From Bacteroidota bacterium (GTDB lineage Bacteria > Bacteroidota > Bacteroidia > Chitinophagales > Chitinophagaceae): 64,000 bases of DNA. A program made the position numbers and the translations under genes. Positions within the stretch are counted from its first letter, which is position 1. The number at the start of each line of letters is the position of its first letter. Where the stretch lies: NCBI GenBank assembly GCA_018267915.1, contig JAFDXN010000025.1, positions 310,001 to 374,000 of the forward strand, read 5' to 3'. The notes under the pieces were generated by a model. It did no database searches. It saw only the letters and a list, made by a program, of their open reading frames with translations, and had not been told where the DNA came from. Positions 1-7,563 of the stretch are shown in pieces.

Positions 1-18
1 TTGAGTAAATTGCATTGT

Positions 19-222
19 ATGGAAGAAGTAATATTCTGGGTGGAAGAAAGTCCTGAAGGTGGGTATGTGGCCAAAGGTATCGGTGTTTCAATCTTTACGG
101 AAGCCGACACTATGGACACCCTGCGTGAGAATGTAAAGGATGCGGTGCATTGCCATTTTGACGATAAAAAGATGCGCCTTATCCGCCTTCATGTAGTAAA
201 GGACGAAGTATTCGCTGCATGA
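19..222 (+). CDS. HicB-like antitoxin (small, partial-RNase-H-fold type)
   Basis: This 67-residue protein probably neutralises the HicA toxin encoded directly downstream. The start MEEVIFWVEESPEGGYVAKG is typical of short HicB-like proteins, which have a strand-rich N-terminal half and a NVKDAV helix. A reading frame runs from base 1 through a TTG, but the ATG at 19 fits the family start better; the window edge leaves a longer form possible. Its stop overlaps the hicA start by four bases (ATGA), which implies translational coupling. No DNA-binding domain is visible, unlike full-length HicB proteins. Confidence 0.75.
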   Translation: MEEVIFWVEESPEGGYVAKGIGVSIFTEADTMDTLRENVKDAVHCHFDDKKMRLIRLHVVKDEVFAA

Positions 223-461
223 GAATACCCAGAGACATCAGCGGACAGGAATTGATCAGGGTCCTTAAGTCATTGGGCTATACGGTAACCCGGCAAACAG
301 GCAGTCATATCAGGTTAACAACCGCAAACAATGGAGAACACCATCTGACCATTCCAAACCATGATCCTATAAAAATCGGCACGCTGTCAGCTATTCTTTC
401 GGATGTTGCCACTCATTTCAAGACGAGCAAAGAAGACATAGTCAAACAGCTTTGGGCTTAA
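219..461 (+). CDS. hicA: HicA-type mRNA interferase toxin
   Basis: This is an 80-residue HicA-family toxin with a double-stranded-RNA-binding-like fold that cleaves mRNA. The motif GSHIRL near residue 29 carries the catalytic His, preceded by LKSLGYTVTRQ and followed by HLTIPNHDPIKIGTL, all in family order. The C-terminus is full length. It is translationally coupled to the upstream antitoxin, which gives the usual short HicBA order of this subgroup (antitoxin first). Its stop directly abuts the convergent stop of the 796-residue gene. Confidence 0.88.
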   Translation: MRIPRDISGQELIRVLKSLGYTVTRQTGSHIRLTTANNGEHHLTIPNHDPIKIGTLSAILSDVATHFKTSKEDIVKQLWA

Positions 462-2852
462 CTATTTTCCTTTCTTAACGTAGCTGCTGAAGTAGGTGCA
501 GGTGTTGAAGGCGATCTTGTAGAAGTTGGTTTTGCCGTACTGGTCTTTTAACTGGCGGAAGTAGGGGTTCTTCCATGAATTGGCAACATAAAGGCTATCA
601 CCAGGACAGCGCTTTTGCCAGCATTTAGCGGCCATGTACGTACACTTGGCTTTCTGCTCCGGATCTTTCGCATTCTTTATGGCTACCAGGAAATATTTCT
701 CTGCTTCGGTTGGGTCGTAGTACTGGCGGTAGTAATCGGGCAGCTTGCTACGCTCGGCAACATCGAAATAGCTATACTCATCCCAGCCCCCGCGATAGTA
801 GTCGAATGCATGGCTGGCACGGCCGTAGTAAGACATGTTATACAAGCCTGCCGCATAGAAATAAGCCGCATCGGGGTCGTTAGGGTTCTTCGCCAGCTTC
901 TGTTGCTGCTCCAGCATCTTCTTCGCAAACGCGAGCTTGGATGAGGAGACCTGGGTATCGATCTTACGAAGGTCGTGCTGATCGTCGATGTGCATGATGA
1001 AAGGGTCGGGCAGAGAGGCGCCGTAGACCTCGGGCTTTTTGCCTAATATATTCACTGCCTTATCGAACTGATGCAGGCGGATGTATTTGGTGCCCTCCAG
1101 CTCGCGCAGCACAGGCATTGTGAAAGTATTGTTGCGGGTGAGCCATTTTTCGTAGGGCGATTTGTCTGCGCGCGCTACATATTCTTCGAAGGCGTGGAGA
1201 CGTTCGGGTTGCAGGGATTCGAGCAGTTCACCTGCGGGCTCGTAGATGAAATCGCCCGTGTATTCGGTAGTGCTGGCCTCGTTGGCCACGCGGGAATAAC
1301 AGAAGATGGCGCGGCCGGTATCGCCCTGCTTCAGGTAGGTGGTGGCGAGTATATTGGTCATGAGGTCGCGGTACACCTTTTCGAAGCGCTTTACCGTTGC
1401 GGCGCGCTGCTCGATCCACTGCAGGGAAGGCAGCATCTGCGCTTCCATAGCCGGGGTAATGCGATCGCTGCTGCGGGAGAGGTAAAGAGCGTTAATGATG
1501 CCTGCAAGATCTTTTTCACGCTCGGTCAGCTTCTGGCTATTGGCTATGTCCAGCTCTGCCCTGCAGGCGGACATGTTGCCTTCTATGAAGGAGATGTAAG
1601 ACGATGCCAGGTGCCAGAAGGCAGGGTGGCCATTCTTACCCTCTTTAGCGACTTTTTGTGCGAAGCTGTTGAGCCCATCGAGGTAAGGTTTGTACTTATT
1701 CTGTTTCTCCAGCAGCTCTTTTGTGTCGGGCGCTTCGAGGGCAGATGAAGGGAAGGACGTATAATTCATCCTGAGGGTATAGTTGTCGGCCATATAGTTC
1801 TGCTCAGCTTTGTTGATCTCGCGGATCATCACGAAGTCGAGGCCACGGATCGAAGGATCGGCGGCGTAGGCCTTCTGCATGAGTTCGAGGCCTTCCATCT
1901 CCTGTCCTTCGGATTCGTAGAGACCGTCCATGATATAAACGACTGCTTTCTCATGGTCGTTACGGCACAGGGCCAGGACAGCTTTGGTATCGGCACCCAC
2001 GGCCCAGTTGAAGCTGATGTGTACCTTCTCTTTGAGTTCGTCGCTGAGATCGAAGACGCGGGAGTAGAGGTAAGCGGCATCCACCTTCCTACCCAGCCGG
2101 TAAAGTGCGCCGGCCTTCATGCCGAGACAGCGGTTATAGATAAGCCCGGAACTTTTCTTGTCGTCGATGAGTTTTGTGTACAGGTTAAGCGTGAGGTCGT
2201 ACTGGTTGCCATAGAAGGCCATGCGCAATGCCTGGTAAGCGTAGCGTTGCTTCAGGAAATCGCCTTTGCTTTTTAAGGAACGCTCTGCGCCTTCGTCAGC
2301 AAGAACGTGCATAGCGGCAGTATCGCGTAGCGGGGTGGTCCATTTATCCGTTTGCCTGTCCCAATAGCCTTCAAGTGGCTCCGTGTAAGGTTCGCATCTT
2401 TTTGCGTAGAGCAGGTAGGCGATGGCCTCTTTATCCTTGTTATCGAGGAGGTACTTTACGAGGCTGTTCTTTTCTATGTCGGCAGGGAGAGCGGCGTTCT
2501 TATCGAGCTTATCGAAGGTGGCCTGCCATTTGTCCTTCTTCCAGGCGTAGATGGCGCTGTCAATATCGGCTATAGCAGGCTTGCCCTTGCAATACGCCTG
2601 CCATTCGAGTGCGTTGTAATCGGGCAGCTTATCGAGGCCTTGTTCATCGTAGTCGTACCACTCGTCGTAATAAGCCAGCAAGGTGGTATAAGAAAAGGGC
2701 AGGAGCGCCGCATCGTTAGTAACGGTGTTGACAAAGAATGAAGGGTACTCGTCGTAGGGGTCGGGACCATCGGCGCAGGCGTAAACAATACTTGCTAATG
2801 CGGCGGCGGAGATGATACTAGCGGTAAGTATCCAGGACCTTTTCCAGTTCAT
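462..2852 (-). CDS. Exported helical-repeat (TPR-like) protein of unknown function
   Basis: This 796-residue protein has a hydrophobic N-terminus ending near ASIVYAC, so it is exported and possibly lipidated on that Cys. The rest is rich in paired amphipathic helices with A-L-Y spacing (for example LYNMSYYGRASHAFDYY and AFFYCYSRVA-like segments), as in tetratricopeptide or Sel1-type solenoids. I do not recognise a catalytic motif. It is the last gene of an overlapping minus-strand operon behind nadC, a lipid kinase and the DUF3142-like lipoprotein, and it overlaps the latter by 35 bases. The pairing with the 352-residue lipoprotein suggests a two-component envelope complex, but that is inference. 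Confidence 0.7.
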   Translation of the reverse strand: MNWKRSWILTASIISAAALASIVYACADGPDPYDEYPSFFVNTVTNDAALLPFSYTTLLAYYDEWYDYDEQGLDKLPDYNALEWQAYCKGKPAIADIDSAIYAWKKDKWQATFDKLDKNAALPADIEKNSLVKYLLDNKDKEAIAYLLYAKRCEPYTEPLEGYWDRQTDKWTTPLRDTAAMHVLADEGAERSLKSKGDFLKQRYAYQALRMAFYGNQYDLTLNLYTKLIDDKKSSGLIYNRCLGMKAGALYRLGRKVDAAYLYSRVFDLSDELKEKVHISFNWAVGADTKAVLALCRNDHEKAVVYIMDGLYESEGQEMEGLELMQKAYAADPSIRGLDFVMIREINKAEQNYMADNYTLRMNYTSFPSSALEAPDTKELLEKQNKYKPYLDGLNSFAQKVAKEGKNGHPAFWHLASSYISFIEGNMSACRAELDIANSQKLTEREKDLAGIINALYLSRSSDRITPAMEAQMLPSLQWIEQRAATVKRFEKVYRDLMTNILATTYLKQGDTGRAIFCYSRVANEASTTEYTGDFIYEPAGELLESLQPERLHAFEEYVARADKSPYEKWLTRNNTFTMPVLRELEGTKYIRLHQFDKAVNILGKKPEVYGASLPDPFIMHIDDQHDLRKIDTQVSSSKLAFAKKMLEQQQKLAKNPNDPDAAYFYAAGLYNMSYYGRASHAFDYYRGGWDEYSYFDVAERSKLPDYYRQYYDPTEAEKYFLVAIKNAKDPEQKAKCTYMAAKCWQKRCPGDSLYVANSWKNPYFRQLKDQYGKTNFYKIAFNTCTYFSSYVKKGK

Positions 2853-3876
2853 GCACAGAATATTTGGCTAAAGTTAGGCTATCGCAATGGAAGAATATAA
2901 CGTTGAGCTTATCCTGCTTAATGCGCGATGCAGTGTAGCGGGATAGCTCCAAAATGTCTTTGTAGGATGCGTCTTCGGGGCGTAGCTGGTCGCCTTTTTT
3001 AAGCGCGTAGCCCTTCCAGACCGTATCATGTGTGCAAGTGTAGATGTAGTCGTCTTTCAGGAAGAGTTTGCTTTCTTTAACAGCTTCAGCAGGCACATCG
3101 CGGAGGATGCCCTTGAACTGCTTGTGGCGGAAGAGCAGGCACCAGTCGAAAAGCGGAAGGGCAACGTCGAGTGGAAGGGTGTAGCCGGGCAGGTATTTAA
3201 GGTAGTCTTCGGCGAGGGCGGGATCTATAATAGAATTGCGGACATCGTATTTTTTGATGTTACCCATGTTGTAGCACATGAGTAAGCCTTTATCGGCGGG
3301 GGGGATGCCCATGCTTTTGGTGTATTTGACCTGGTGCAGACGGATGGTGACGGAGAGTGTTTTGCCGTCGAACCAATCTTGTTTACGAAGCTCCTGCAGC
3401 AGCTCGAAGTATTTGTCGCGGGTGCTGCTGGTCCAGTCGCAGTCGATCTGTATCTCGGCAGGTTGTATGCCGGATGCTTCGCATAGGCCTTGCGCCATGG
3501 AGGCTATGTGCTGTGCTAAGTTCGAGACGGAGCTATCCTGGAAATGCAGCAGTAGCTCCTGTTTGATGAAGATGACTGGTATGTAATGAAAGCCGGTATC
3601 GGGACGCTGCGGCAGGCGGATGGGCGCAAGAGGTGTGGCGGTATGTGCAGCCGGATCCCAATCGACATCAAAGAGGCGCAGGTACATATTGGCACAGTGG
3701 ATGCTGCGGAGCTTATGCAGCTCGGAAGGTGTGGGGTTGTAGATGGTCTTCCAATAATAAATACCGGCGGTCACTTTGTGCGCATGATGGCGGCAGGATG
3801 CAAAAGCAAACAGCAGGCAGCTGCATAGCGCTGCAAGAAACCAAGAGATTTTGTATGTAGACCTGTTAGGGAACAA
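2818..3876 (-). CDS. Lipoprotein resembling DUF3142 (TIM-barrel glycosidase-like)
   Basis: The 352-residue product begins with a lipoprotein signal (hydrophobic core, then FASC). Segments such as AGIYYWKTIY, NMYLRLFDVDW, EIQIDCDWTSSTRDKYFELL and LLMCYNMGN resemble the repeated strand ends of a beta/alpha barrel and match my recollection of the DUF3142 family. The acidic IDCDW strand end would lie in the pocket of a glycosidase-like barrel. A substrate cannot be read from sequence. It overlaps its upstream neighbour by 11 bases and its downstream neighbour by 35, so all four genes are probably co-transcribed. Confidence 0.6.
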   Translation of the reverse strand: MFPNRSTYKISWFLAALCSCLLFAFASCRHHAHKVTAGIYYWKTIYNPTPSELHKLRSIHCANMYLRLFDVDWDPAAHTATPLAPIRLPQRPDTGFHYIPVIFIKQELLLHFQDSSVSNLAQHIASMAQGLCEASGIQPAEIQIDCDWTSSTRDKYFELLQELRKQDWFDGKTLSVTIRLHQVKYTKSMGIPPADKGLLMCYNMGNIKKYDVRNSIIDPALAEDYLKYLPGYTLPLDVALPLFDWCLLFRHKQFKGILRDVPAEAVKESKLFLKDDYIYTCTHDTVWKGYALKKGDQLRPEDASYKDILELSRYTASRIKQDKLNVIFFHCDSLTLAKYSVHELEKVLDTYR

Positions 3877-4744
3877 TCACTTTTTGCGCGGCCGGTTTCA
3901 ATTTGAAGTGTATGGTCGGCTCACAGTCGTGGGCGTCGCCATCGGTTTGCATCAGCTTGAGTATGGGGTTGCTGATGGTCACTTCTTTGGCGCGCAGGAA
4001 TTTTACGTAAGGGCTCTTCGTTATGGTGCCGGTCATTGCCCGGAGCGCAACTATGCCACCGAGTATCTTCGGGAACCGCCGGATTATGATCACATCAAAC
4101 AACCCGTCGGTCCAGCTGGCTTCGGGGGCGATCTTGAAGTTGTAGCCGAACTGCTGCATATTACATACGCATACAATGAAGGCGCGTTCTTTTAACGCTT
4201 TGCCGTCAACAACTATATCGAAGGTGCGGTTCTTGTAAAGCCACAGGTATTTTGTCACCAGCCAGCTATACATCAACATGCCGCGGCGAACGCTCTTCGC
4301 AAATTTCTTTGCTATCAGCGCATCAAAAGCGACACCTGCATTGCTGATGAAGAGTCGATCGTTGGCAAAGGCGATATCCATTTTGATGCTGTTGCCCTTG
4401 TTGATCACTTTGAGCGCTGCATGTATGTCGAGGGGAATGCCGAGAGTGCGCGCGGTGCCGTTGCCGGAACCTTTGGGGATGATGGCCAGGGCGGTATCTG
4501 TGCCGTCGAGGCCATTAGCAATGTCATTCACAGAACCATCGCCACCAACAGCTACAACTGCGAAGGCGCCTTTCTGTGCTGCCTGTTTCGCAAGTTCAAT
4601 ACCATGCTTGGCGTATTCGGTATTTACTACTTCATGGGTGTATTGATCGTGATCGAGTGTTGTCCCGATAGCGTTTTGAATGATCTTATTACGCTCAACA
4701 CCAGACTTGGGGTTGACGATGAATACGAGGTGTTTTTTAGTCAT
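3866..4744 (-). CDS. Diacylglycerol/lipid kinase family protein
   Basis: This 292-residue cytoplasmic enzyme transfers phosphate from ATP to a lipid hydroxyl (diacylglycerol, sphingoid base or similar). The nucleotide-binding signature VGGDGSVNDI sits near residue 66 and the second family motif, PKGSGNGTAR, near residue 91; the N-terminal FIVNPKSG strand is also canonical. Length fits the YegS/DgkB family. It overlaps nadC by eight bases and the DUF3142-like gene by 11. The exact lipid substrate is not predictable. Confidence 0.9.
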   Translation of the reverse strand: MTKKHLVFIVNPKSGVERNKIIQNAIGTTLDHDQYTHEVVNTEYAKHGIELAKQAAQKGAFAVVAVGGDGSVNDIANGLDGTDTALAIIPKGSGNGTARTLGIPLDIHAALKVINKGNSIKMDIAFANDRLFISNAGVAFDALIAKKFAKSVRRGMLMYSWLVTKYLWLYKNRTFDIVVDGKALKERAFIVCVCNMQQFGYNFKIAPEASWTDGLFDVIIIRRFPKILGGIVALRAMTGTITKSPYVKFLRAKEVTISNPILKLMQTDGDAHDCEPTIHFKLKPAAQKVIVP

Positions 4745-5579
4745 GCAGCTGGGCTTTGAGGCTGAGGTCCATGCTTACGGCGTGGTGAATAATAGCGCCC
4801 ACCGAGATGTATTGCACACCGGTGCGGGCGTAGTCTGTAATATTATCGAGGGTGATGCCGCCAGATGCTTCGGTCTCATACTTTGTACCGATAAGAGCCA
4901 TGGCCTCTTCGAGCATTTCGGGCGTAAAGTTATCAAGCATGATGCGATCGATGCCACCTGTGTCGAGCACGGTGCGCACGTCATCGAGGCTGCGGGTCTC
5001 TACTTCAATTTTCAGTTCCAGGTTGTTGGAGTGCAGGTAGGCCTGTGTTTTTTTGATCGCTTCCGCTATGCCGCCGGCAAAATCGATGTGATTGTCTTTC
5101 AGCATAATCATATCGTATAAACCCATGCGGTGGTTGTGACCACCGCCTATGCGGACCGCATCCTTCTCGTGCATGCGGAAGAGCGGCGTGGTTTTGCGGG
5201 TATCAAGTATTTTGGAGTCGAAGTCTTTTATCTTATCGACGTACTGCGAGGTGAGCGTGGCTATGCCGCTCATGCGCTGCATACAATTAAGCACGAGGCG
5301 CTCACACTGCAGGATGGCGTGTATTTTAGCTGACACTTCGAAAGCTATATCACCGACCACTACCCTGTCGCCATCATTTTTGAAGAGCGTGATCTTCGCA
5401 TCCGGGTCGAGGTAGAGGAATATTTCCTGCGCCAGTTCAACGCCGGCTATGATGCCGCCCTCTTTTACTTTCAATACTGCCTTTCCTTCCGCATAACGGT
5501 CGATACAGGCAAGAGTGCTATGGTCGCCCTCGCCGATGTCTTCCTGTAATGCCGCTACGATAAATGCCTGCCTGTTCAC
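4737..5579 (-). CDS. nadC: Nicotinate-nucleotide pyrophosphorylase (carboxylating)
   Basis: NadC converts quinolinate and PRPP to nicotinate mononucleotide, CO2 and pyrophosphate in de novo NAD synthesis. The 280-residue product has the diagnostic segments EDIGEGDHST, LDTRKTTP, RIGGGHNHRMGL, MLKDNHI and EASGGI in family order, giving the PRPP/quinolinate Arg, His and Lys residues. The start appears to be GTG at 5579. The right half of its original leader and its native promoter now lie 4.6 kb away, because a transposon sits 18 bases upstream of the start codon. It heads a four-gene overlapping operon. Confidence 0.96.
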   Translation of the reverse strand: MNRQAFIVAALQEDIGEGDHSTLACIDRYAEGKAVLKVKEGGIIAGVELAQEIFLYLDPDAKITLFKNDGDRVVVGDIAFEVSAKIHAILQCERLVLNCMQRMSGIATLTSQYVDKIKDFDSKILDTRKTTPLFRMHEKDAVRIGGGHNHRMGLYDMIMLKDNHIDFAGGIAEAIKKTQAYLHSNNLELKIEVETRSLDDVRTVLDTGGIDRIMLDNFTPEMLEEAMALIGTKYETEASGGITLDNITDYARTGVQYISVGAIIHHAVSMDLSLKAQLHD

Positions 5580-5589
5580 CTCTGTTAAA

Positions 5590-5597
5590 TAATTTTT
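5590..5597. repeat. Left target-site duplication TAATTTTT
   Basis: This octamer directly precedes the left terminal inverted repeat and is identical to the octamer directly following the right terminal repeat. It lies in the 5' leader of nadC, 11 bases before the start codon. Confidence 0.9.
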
Positions 5598-5623
5598 GGT
5601 AACTCTTGTCGAGTTGGGACTAA
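5598..5623 (+). repeat. Left terminal inverted repeat (26 bp)
   Basis: The 26 bases are the exact reverse complement of 10214-10239. The outer tip is GG, as in many IS1595-family ends. Sequence identity stops abruptly inside position 5623. Confidence 0.92.
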
Positions 5624-5662
5624 ATGAATGTGGGCCTAATTTATGTATTAAGTTGTAATACT

Positions 5663-5809
5663 TTAATCTCCCTTCTGTTTTTTTGTTTTTTCGTTGGCAT
5701 CATCGGCTATCTTTTTCATAGCCTCCTCGAAGGCCAAGTCTATCTTGAAAGGCTCATCGTACTTGCTGGGCTTCTTTGGTTTGGGGTTCTTTTTACTTGC
5801 CTTTGCCAT
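5663..5809 (-). CDS. 48-residue basic protein, transposon passenger
   Basis: This short frame encodes a Lys-rich protein beginning MAKASKKNPKPKKPSKY, followed by an acidic/amphipathic segment (FEEAMKKIADDANEKTKK). A perfect TAnnTTTG element (TATCTTTG, 5814-5821) ends five bases before the ATG, so the mRNA would be leaderless or nearly so. The frame is uninterrupted, ends in TAA, and points toward the left end of the element and nadC. Small Lys-rich proteins of this look are common in Bacteroidota; I cannot assign a function. Read-through from this promoter may now transcribe nadC. Confidence 0.65.
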   Translation of the reverse strand: MAKASKKNPKPKKPSKYDEPFKIDLAFEEAMKKIADDANEKTKKQKGD

Positions 5810-5813
5810 ATTA

Positions 5814-5821
5814 CAAAGATA
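5814..5821 (-). promoter_or_regulatory. -7 promoter element TATCTTTG for the 48-residue gene
   Basis: On the minus strand the octamer fits TAnnTTTG, and a TTTTG lies about 16 bases further upstream, as expected for the -33 region. The predicted start point coincides with the start codon of the 48-residue gene. Confidence 0.6.
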
Positions 5822-5941
5822 CCGTGTTTTAACGGTGCAAAATGCGCGTCATATTGCTATTTTTGCTGTCTAAACCATCCACCCAAATGACTTAGATTGA
5901 ATAAACATATTGTATTGTAACGTTTAGTTGCTACTCTAAAT

Positions 5942-6027
5942 TACCACAATCAAATCGGATGCAACTCAATGGATATAGTACGCCCTATGGGCGTGGCTGT
6001 GTCTTTTGCATCCGATGGGCTGTGGTA
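5942..6027 (+). ncRNA. Candidate structured leader RNA upstream of collagen-like lipoprotein
   Basis: TACCACA (5942-5948) and ATCGGATGCAA (5954-5964) pair with TTGCATCCGAT (6006-6016) and TGTGGTA (6021-6027), with small internal loops of unequal size between them. Inside, ACGCCC (5980-5985) and GGGCGT (5989-5994) close a second perfect hairpin with a TAT loop. The nested arrangement lies 65 bases before the lipoprotein start, and no T-tract follows it, so it is not a simple terminator. It could be a cis-regulatory RNA or a protein-binding site; the family is not recognised. Confidence 0.5.
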
Positions 6028-6091
6028 AGCCTTGAGTAGCAGAGGAACTTCAGACACGCCTATTTTTTTGCTCACAATAAAACAAACACAA

Positions 6092-6640
6092 ATGAAACAG
6101 ACAATTACACTTGCAGCTATGCTGCTATCACTCACATTCGCAGGATGCACTAAAAAAGGCGACACAGGCCCACAAGGCCCTGCGGGAACTAATGGGACTA
6201 ATGGGACTAACGGGAAAGATGGCAAAGACGGGAATGCAAATGTTGCAGGTACTAATACCGTAACACTTCAGTTCTCAGATTGGACAGCTAACGGCAATTT
6301 CTATTATGTAGACCTGACTACATCGGTTATCACGCAAGCTATCGTGGATTATGGAAGCGTACAGGTATTCATGCTTCAGGGCAATAACACATGGTCTCCC
6401 CTTCCTTTCGTATATGGTCTAGGCGGAGCACCTGTTATTGAATATTCTTTTACTGCTGGTGCTGTGCGGTTGGTTTTTGGCAACTCGGATGGTTCAGCAT
6501 TGCAGTACCAACCCTCTACAAGCACATTCCGGATTGTGGCTGTTGCCGCAGCACAAAAACGAGCACACCGTAATACTAACTGGAAAAACTACGATGAGGT
6601 AATGGCTATTATGAACGAACCCAAAACAGTATCAAAATGA
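6092..6640 (+). CDS. Collagen-like lipoprotein, transposon passenger
   Basis: A signal peptide ends in the lipobox LTFAGC, so the mature 160-odd-residue protein is lipid-anchored. Directly after Cys comes a short collagen-type run of Gly-X-Y triplets (GDTGPQGPAG, then repeated TNG and KDG). A globular C-terminal domain of about 120 residues follows (VTLQFSDWTANGNFYYVDL and so on). I chose the ATG at 6092 over an upstream in-frame one because only this gives an intact signal peptide. Its stop overlaps the next start by four bases. Such Gly-X-Y lipoproteins are common as surface proteins in Bacteroidota; a specific role is not visible. Confidence 0.8.
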   Translation: MKQTITLAAMLLSLTFAGCTKKGDTGPQGPAGTNGTNGTNGKDGKDGNANVAGTNTVTLQFSDWTANGNFYYVDLTTSVITQAIVDYGSVQVFMLQGNNTWSPLPFVYGLGGAPVIEYSFTAGAVRLVFGNSDGSALQYQPSTSTFRIVAVAAAQKRAHRNTNWKNYDEVMAIMNEPKTVSK

Positions 6641-7101
6641 AACGCGTATTACTCATCATCGCAGCACTGCTGCCATTTGCCCTGCAGGCGCAGGATGTTA
6701 TCACAAAACGTAACGGCCAGACAATCCGCGCCAAGGTACTGTCGGTAACACCTACGGAGGTTAGCTATAAGGCTGAAAAGAACCCAGACGGACCAACTTT
6801 TACTGTTGCCAAGGAGGACCTGCTTTCAATTTCTTACGAAGACGGTACGAGTACCAACTTTGCCCGTTCCGGCAATGTAGGGATGCAGCCGATACAGAGT
6901 CAGACTTTCGTGGGAGATTCAATCAAACCTGACGGCGTTAATACTTACAAGCGTGGCGATCTCGTATTGTTCAAGAACGAAAAGGGAAAATTCAGGAAAG
7001 GCCTGATTATCGGGCTTAAACCCACATTCGCTATTGTAAAGGGCAATGGTGGCACCCGTGAGATGCCATACGACCAGATAGCCAAGTTCGAGGATAAATA
7101 A
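6637..7101 (+). CDS. Secreted small beta-rich protein, passenger
   Basis: The 154-residue product has a signal peptide (LLPFALQAQ cut site) followed by a segment DVITKRNGQTIRAKVLSVTPTEVSYK, which is typical of short periplasmic Bacteroidota proteins with SH3-like strands. A second copy of similar character occurs at the C-terminus (YKRGDLVLFKNEKGKFRKGLIIGLK), suggesting two small beta-barrels. It is translationally coupled to the collagen-like lipoprotein through ATGA and followed by a strong terminator, so the two form a discrete bicistronic cargo unit. Confidence 0.75.
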   Translation: MKRVLLIIAALLPFALQAQDVITKRNGQTIRAKVLSVTPTEVSYKAEKNPDGPTFTVAKEDLLSISYEDGTSTNFARSGNVGMQPIQSQTFVGDSIKPDGVNTYKRGDLVLFKNEKGKFRKGLIIGLKPTFAIVKGNGGTREMPYDQIAKFEDK

Positions 7102-7127
7102 GTTCCATCATTCGTGGACAAAATTTG

Positions 7128-7154
7128 AAGCGCATATAGTTATGCGCTTTTTTT
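7128..7154 (+). terminator. Rho-independent terminator
   Basis: AAGCGCATA (7128-7136) pairs with TATGCGCTT (7141-7149), followed by a T-tract. It closes the collagen-like/secreted-protein unit. Confidence 0.85.
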
Positions 7155-7232
7155 GTTTCATTAAGTACGATATAGCAAGTTGCCGCCACTAAAAGCCAGA
7201 GGTAATTTTGTCTAAAGTCAACGCGATTAATT

Positions 7233-7394
7233 ATGTCCAAAAGTCTTAGATTTGCGATAGCAAAGGAGAAAGACCACGGTCTTCTCATCAGTCAGTTGGC
7301 GATAGCACGTAGTTATCGCATTAATCTTGCGGACACTGTCCGAACAACCCGGCAGGGACACCCTGTCACTTCATTTCTAAATATATTTCAATGA
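7233..7394 (+). CDS. 53-residue ORF, transposon passenger (uncertain)
   Basis: The frame starts MSKSLRFAIAKEKDHGLLIS and ends in TGA, overlapping the next small frame by four bases (ATGA). It resembles no family I know. The coupled arrangement, the intact frame and the downstream terminator argue that it is expressed. Its short length and the lack of a convincing ribosome-binding site keep confidence low. Confidence 0.35.
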   Translation: MSKSLRFAIAKEKDHGLLISQLAIARSYRINLADTVRTTRQGHPVTSFLNIFQ

Positions 7395-7510
7395 CTTCAA
7401 GTAGCGGCGACATACTGGTTATGTATGCTATTGTGCGTCTAATTCTAGATTGCCTAAAATCTGCTATGGACTTTATAGAGTTCCAGCAACGTCAAAAAGA
7501 CAGAAGGTGA
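7391..7510 (+). CDS. 39-residue ORF, transposon passenger (uncertain)
   Basis: It encodes a short peptide with one hydrophobic stretch (ILVMYAIVRLILDCLKSAM) and a basic tail (FQQRQKDRR). The composition suits a small membrane-associated peptide. It starts within the stop of the 53-residue frame and ends 10 bases before a perfect terminator hairpin. The function is unknown; a single-span membrane peptide or a peptide toxin is possible but unsupported by homology. Confidence 0.35.
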   Translation: MTSSSGDILVMYAIVRLILDCLKSAMDFIEFQQRQKDRR

Positions 7511-7520
7511 TATGACAAGC

Positions 7521-7545
7521 AAAGAGGGGCAATTGCCCCTCTTTT
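7521..7545 (+). terminator. Rho-independent terminator
   Basis: A perfect 10-bp stem, AAAGAGGGGC (7521-7530) with GCCCCTCTTT (7535-7544), is closed by AATT and followed by T and A residues. It lies between the two tiny ORFs and the convergent three-gene operon and may serve both directions. Confidence 0.85.
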
Positions 7546-7563
7546 ATTATGTAAAGAATTTTA

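Noticed and set aside
1071..1748. Plus-strand frame of 225 codons opposite the helical-repeat protein
   Set aside because: Antisense shadow of a well-supported gene; no domain or signal seen.
5950..6225. Minus-strand Pro-rich frame opposite the collagen-like lipoprotein
   Set aside because: Pro repeats come from the complement of Gly codons; the plus strand has the signal peptide and the coupled partner.
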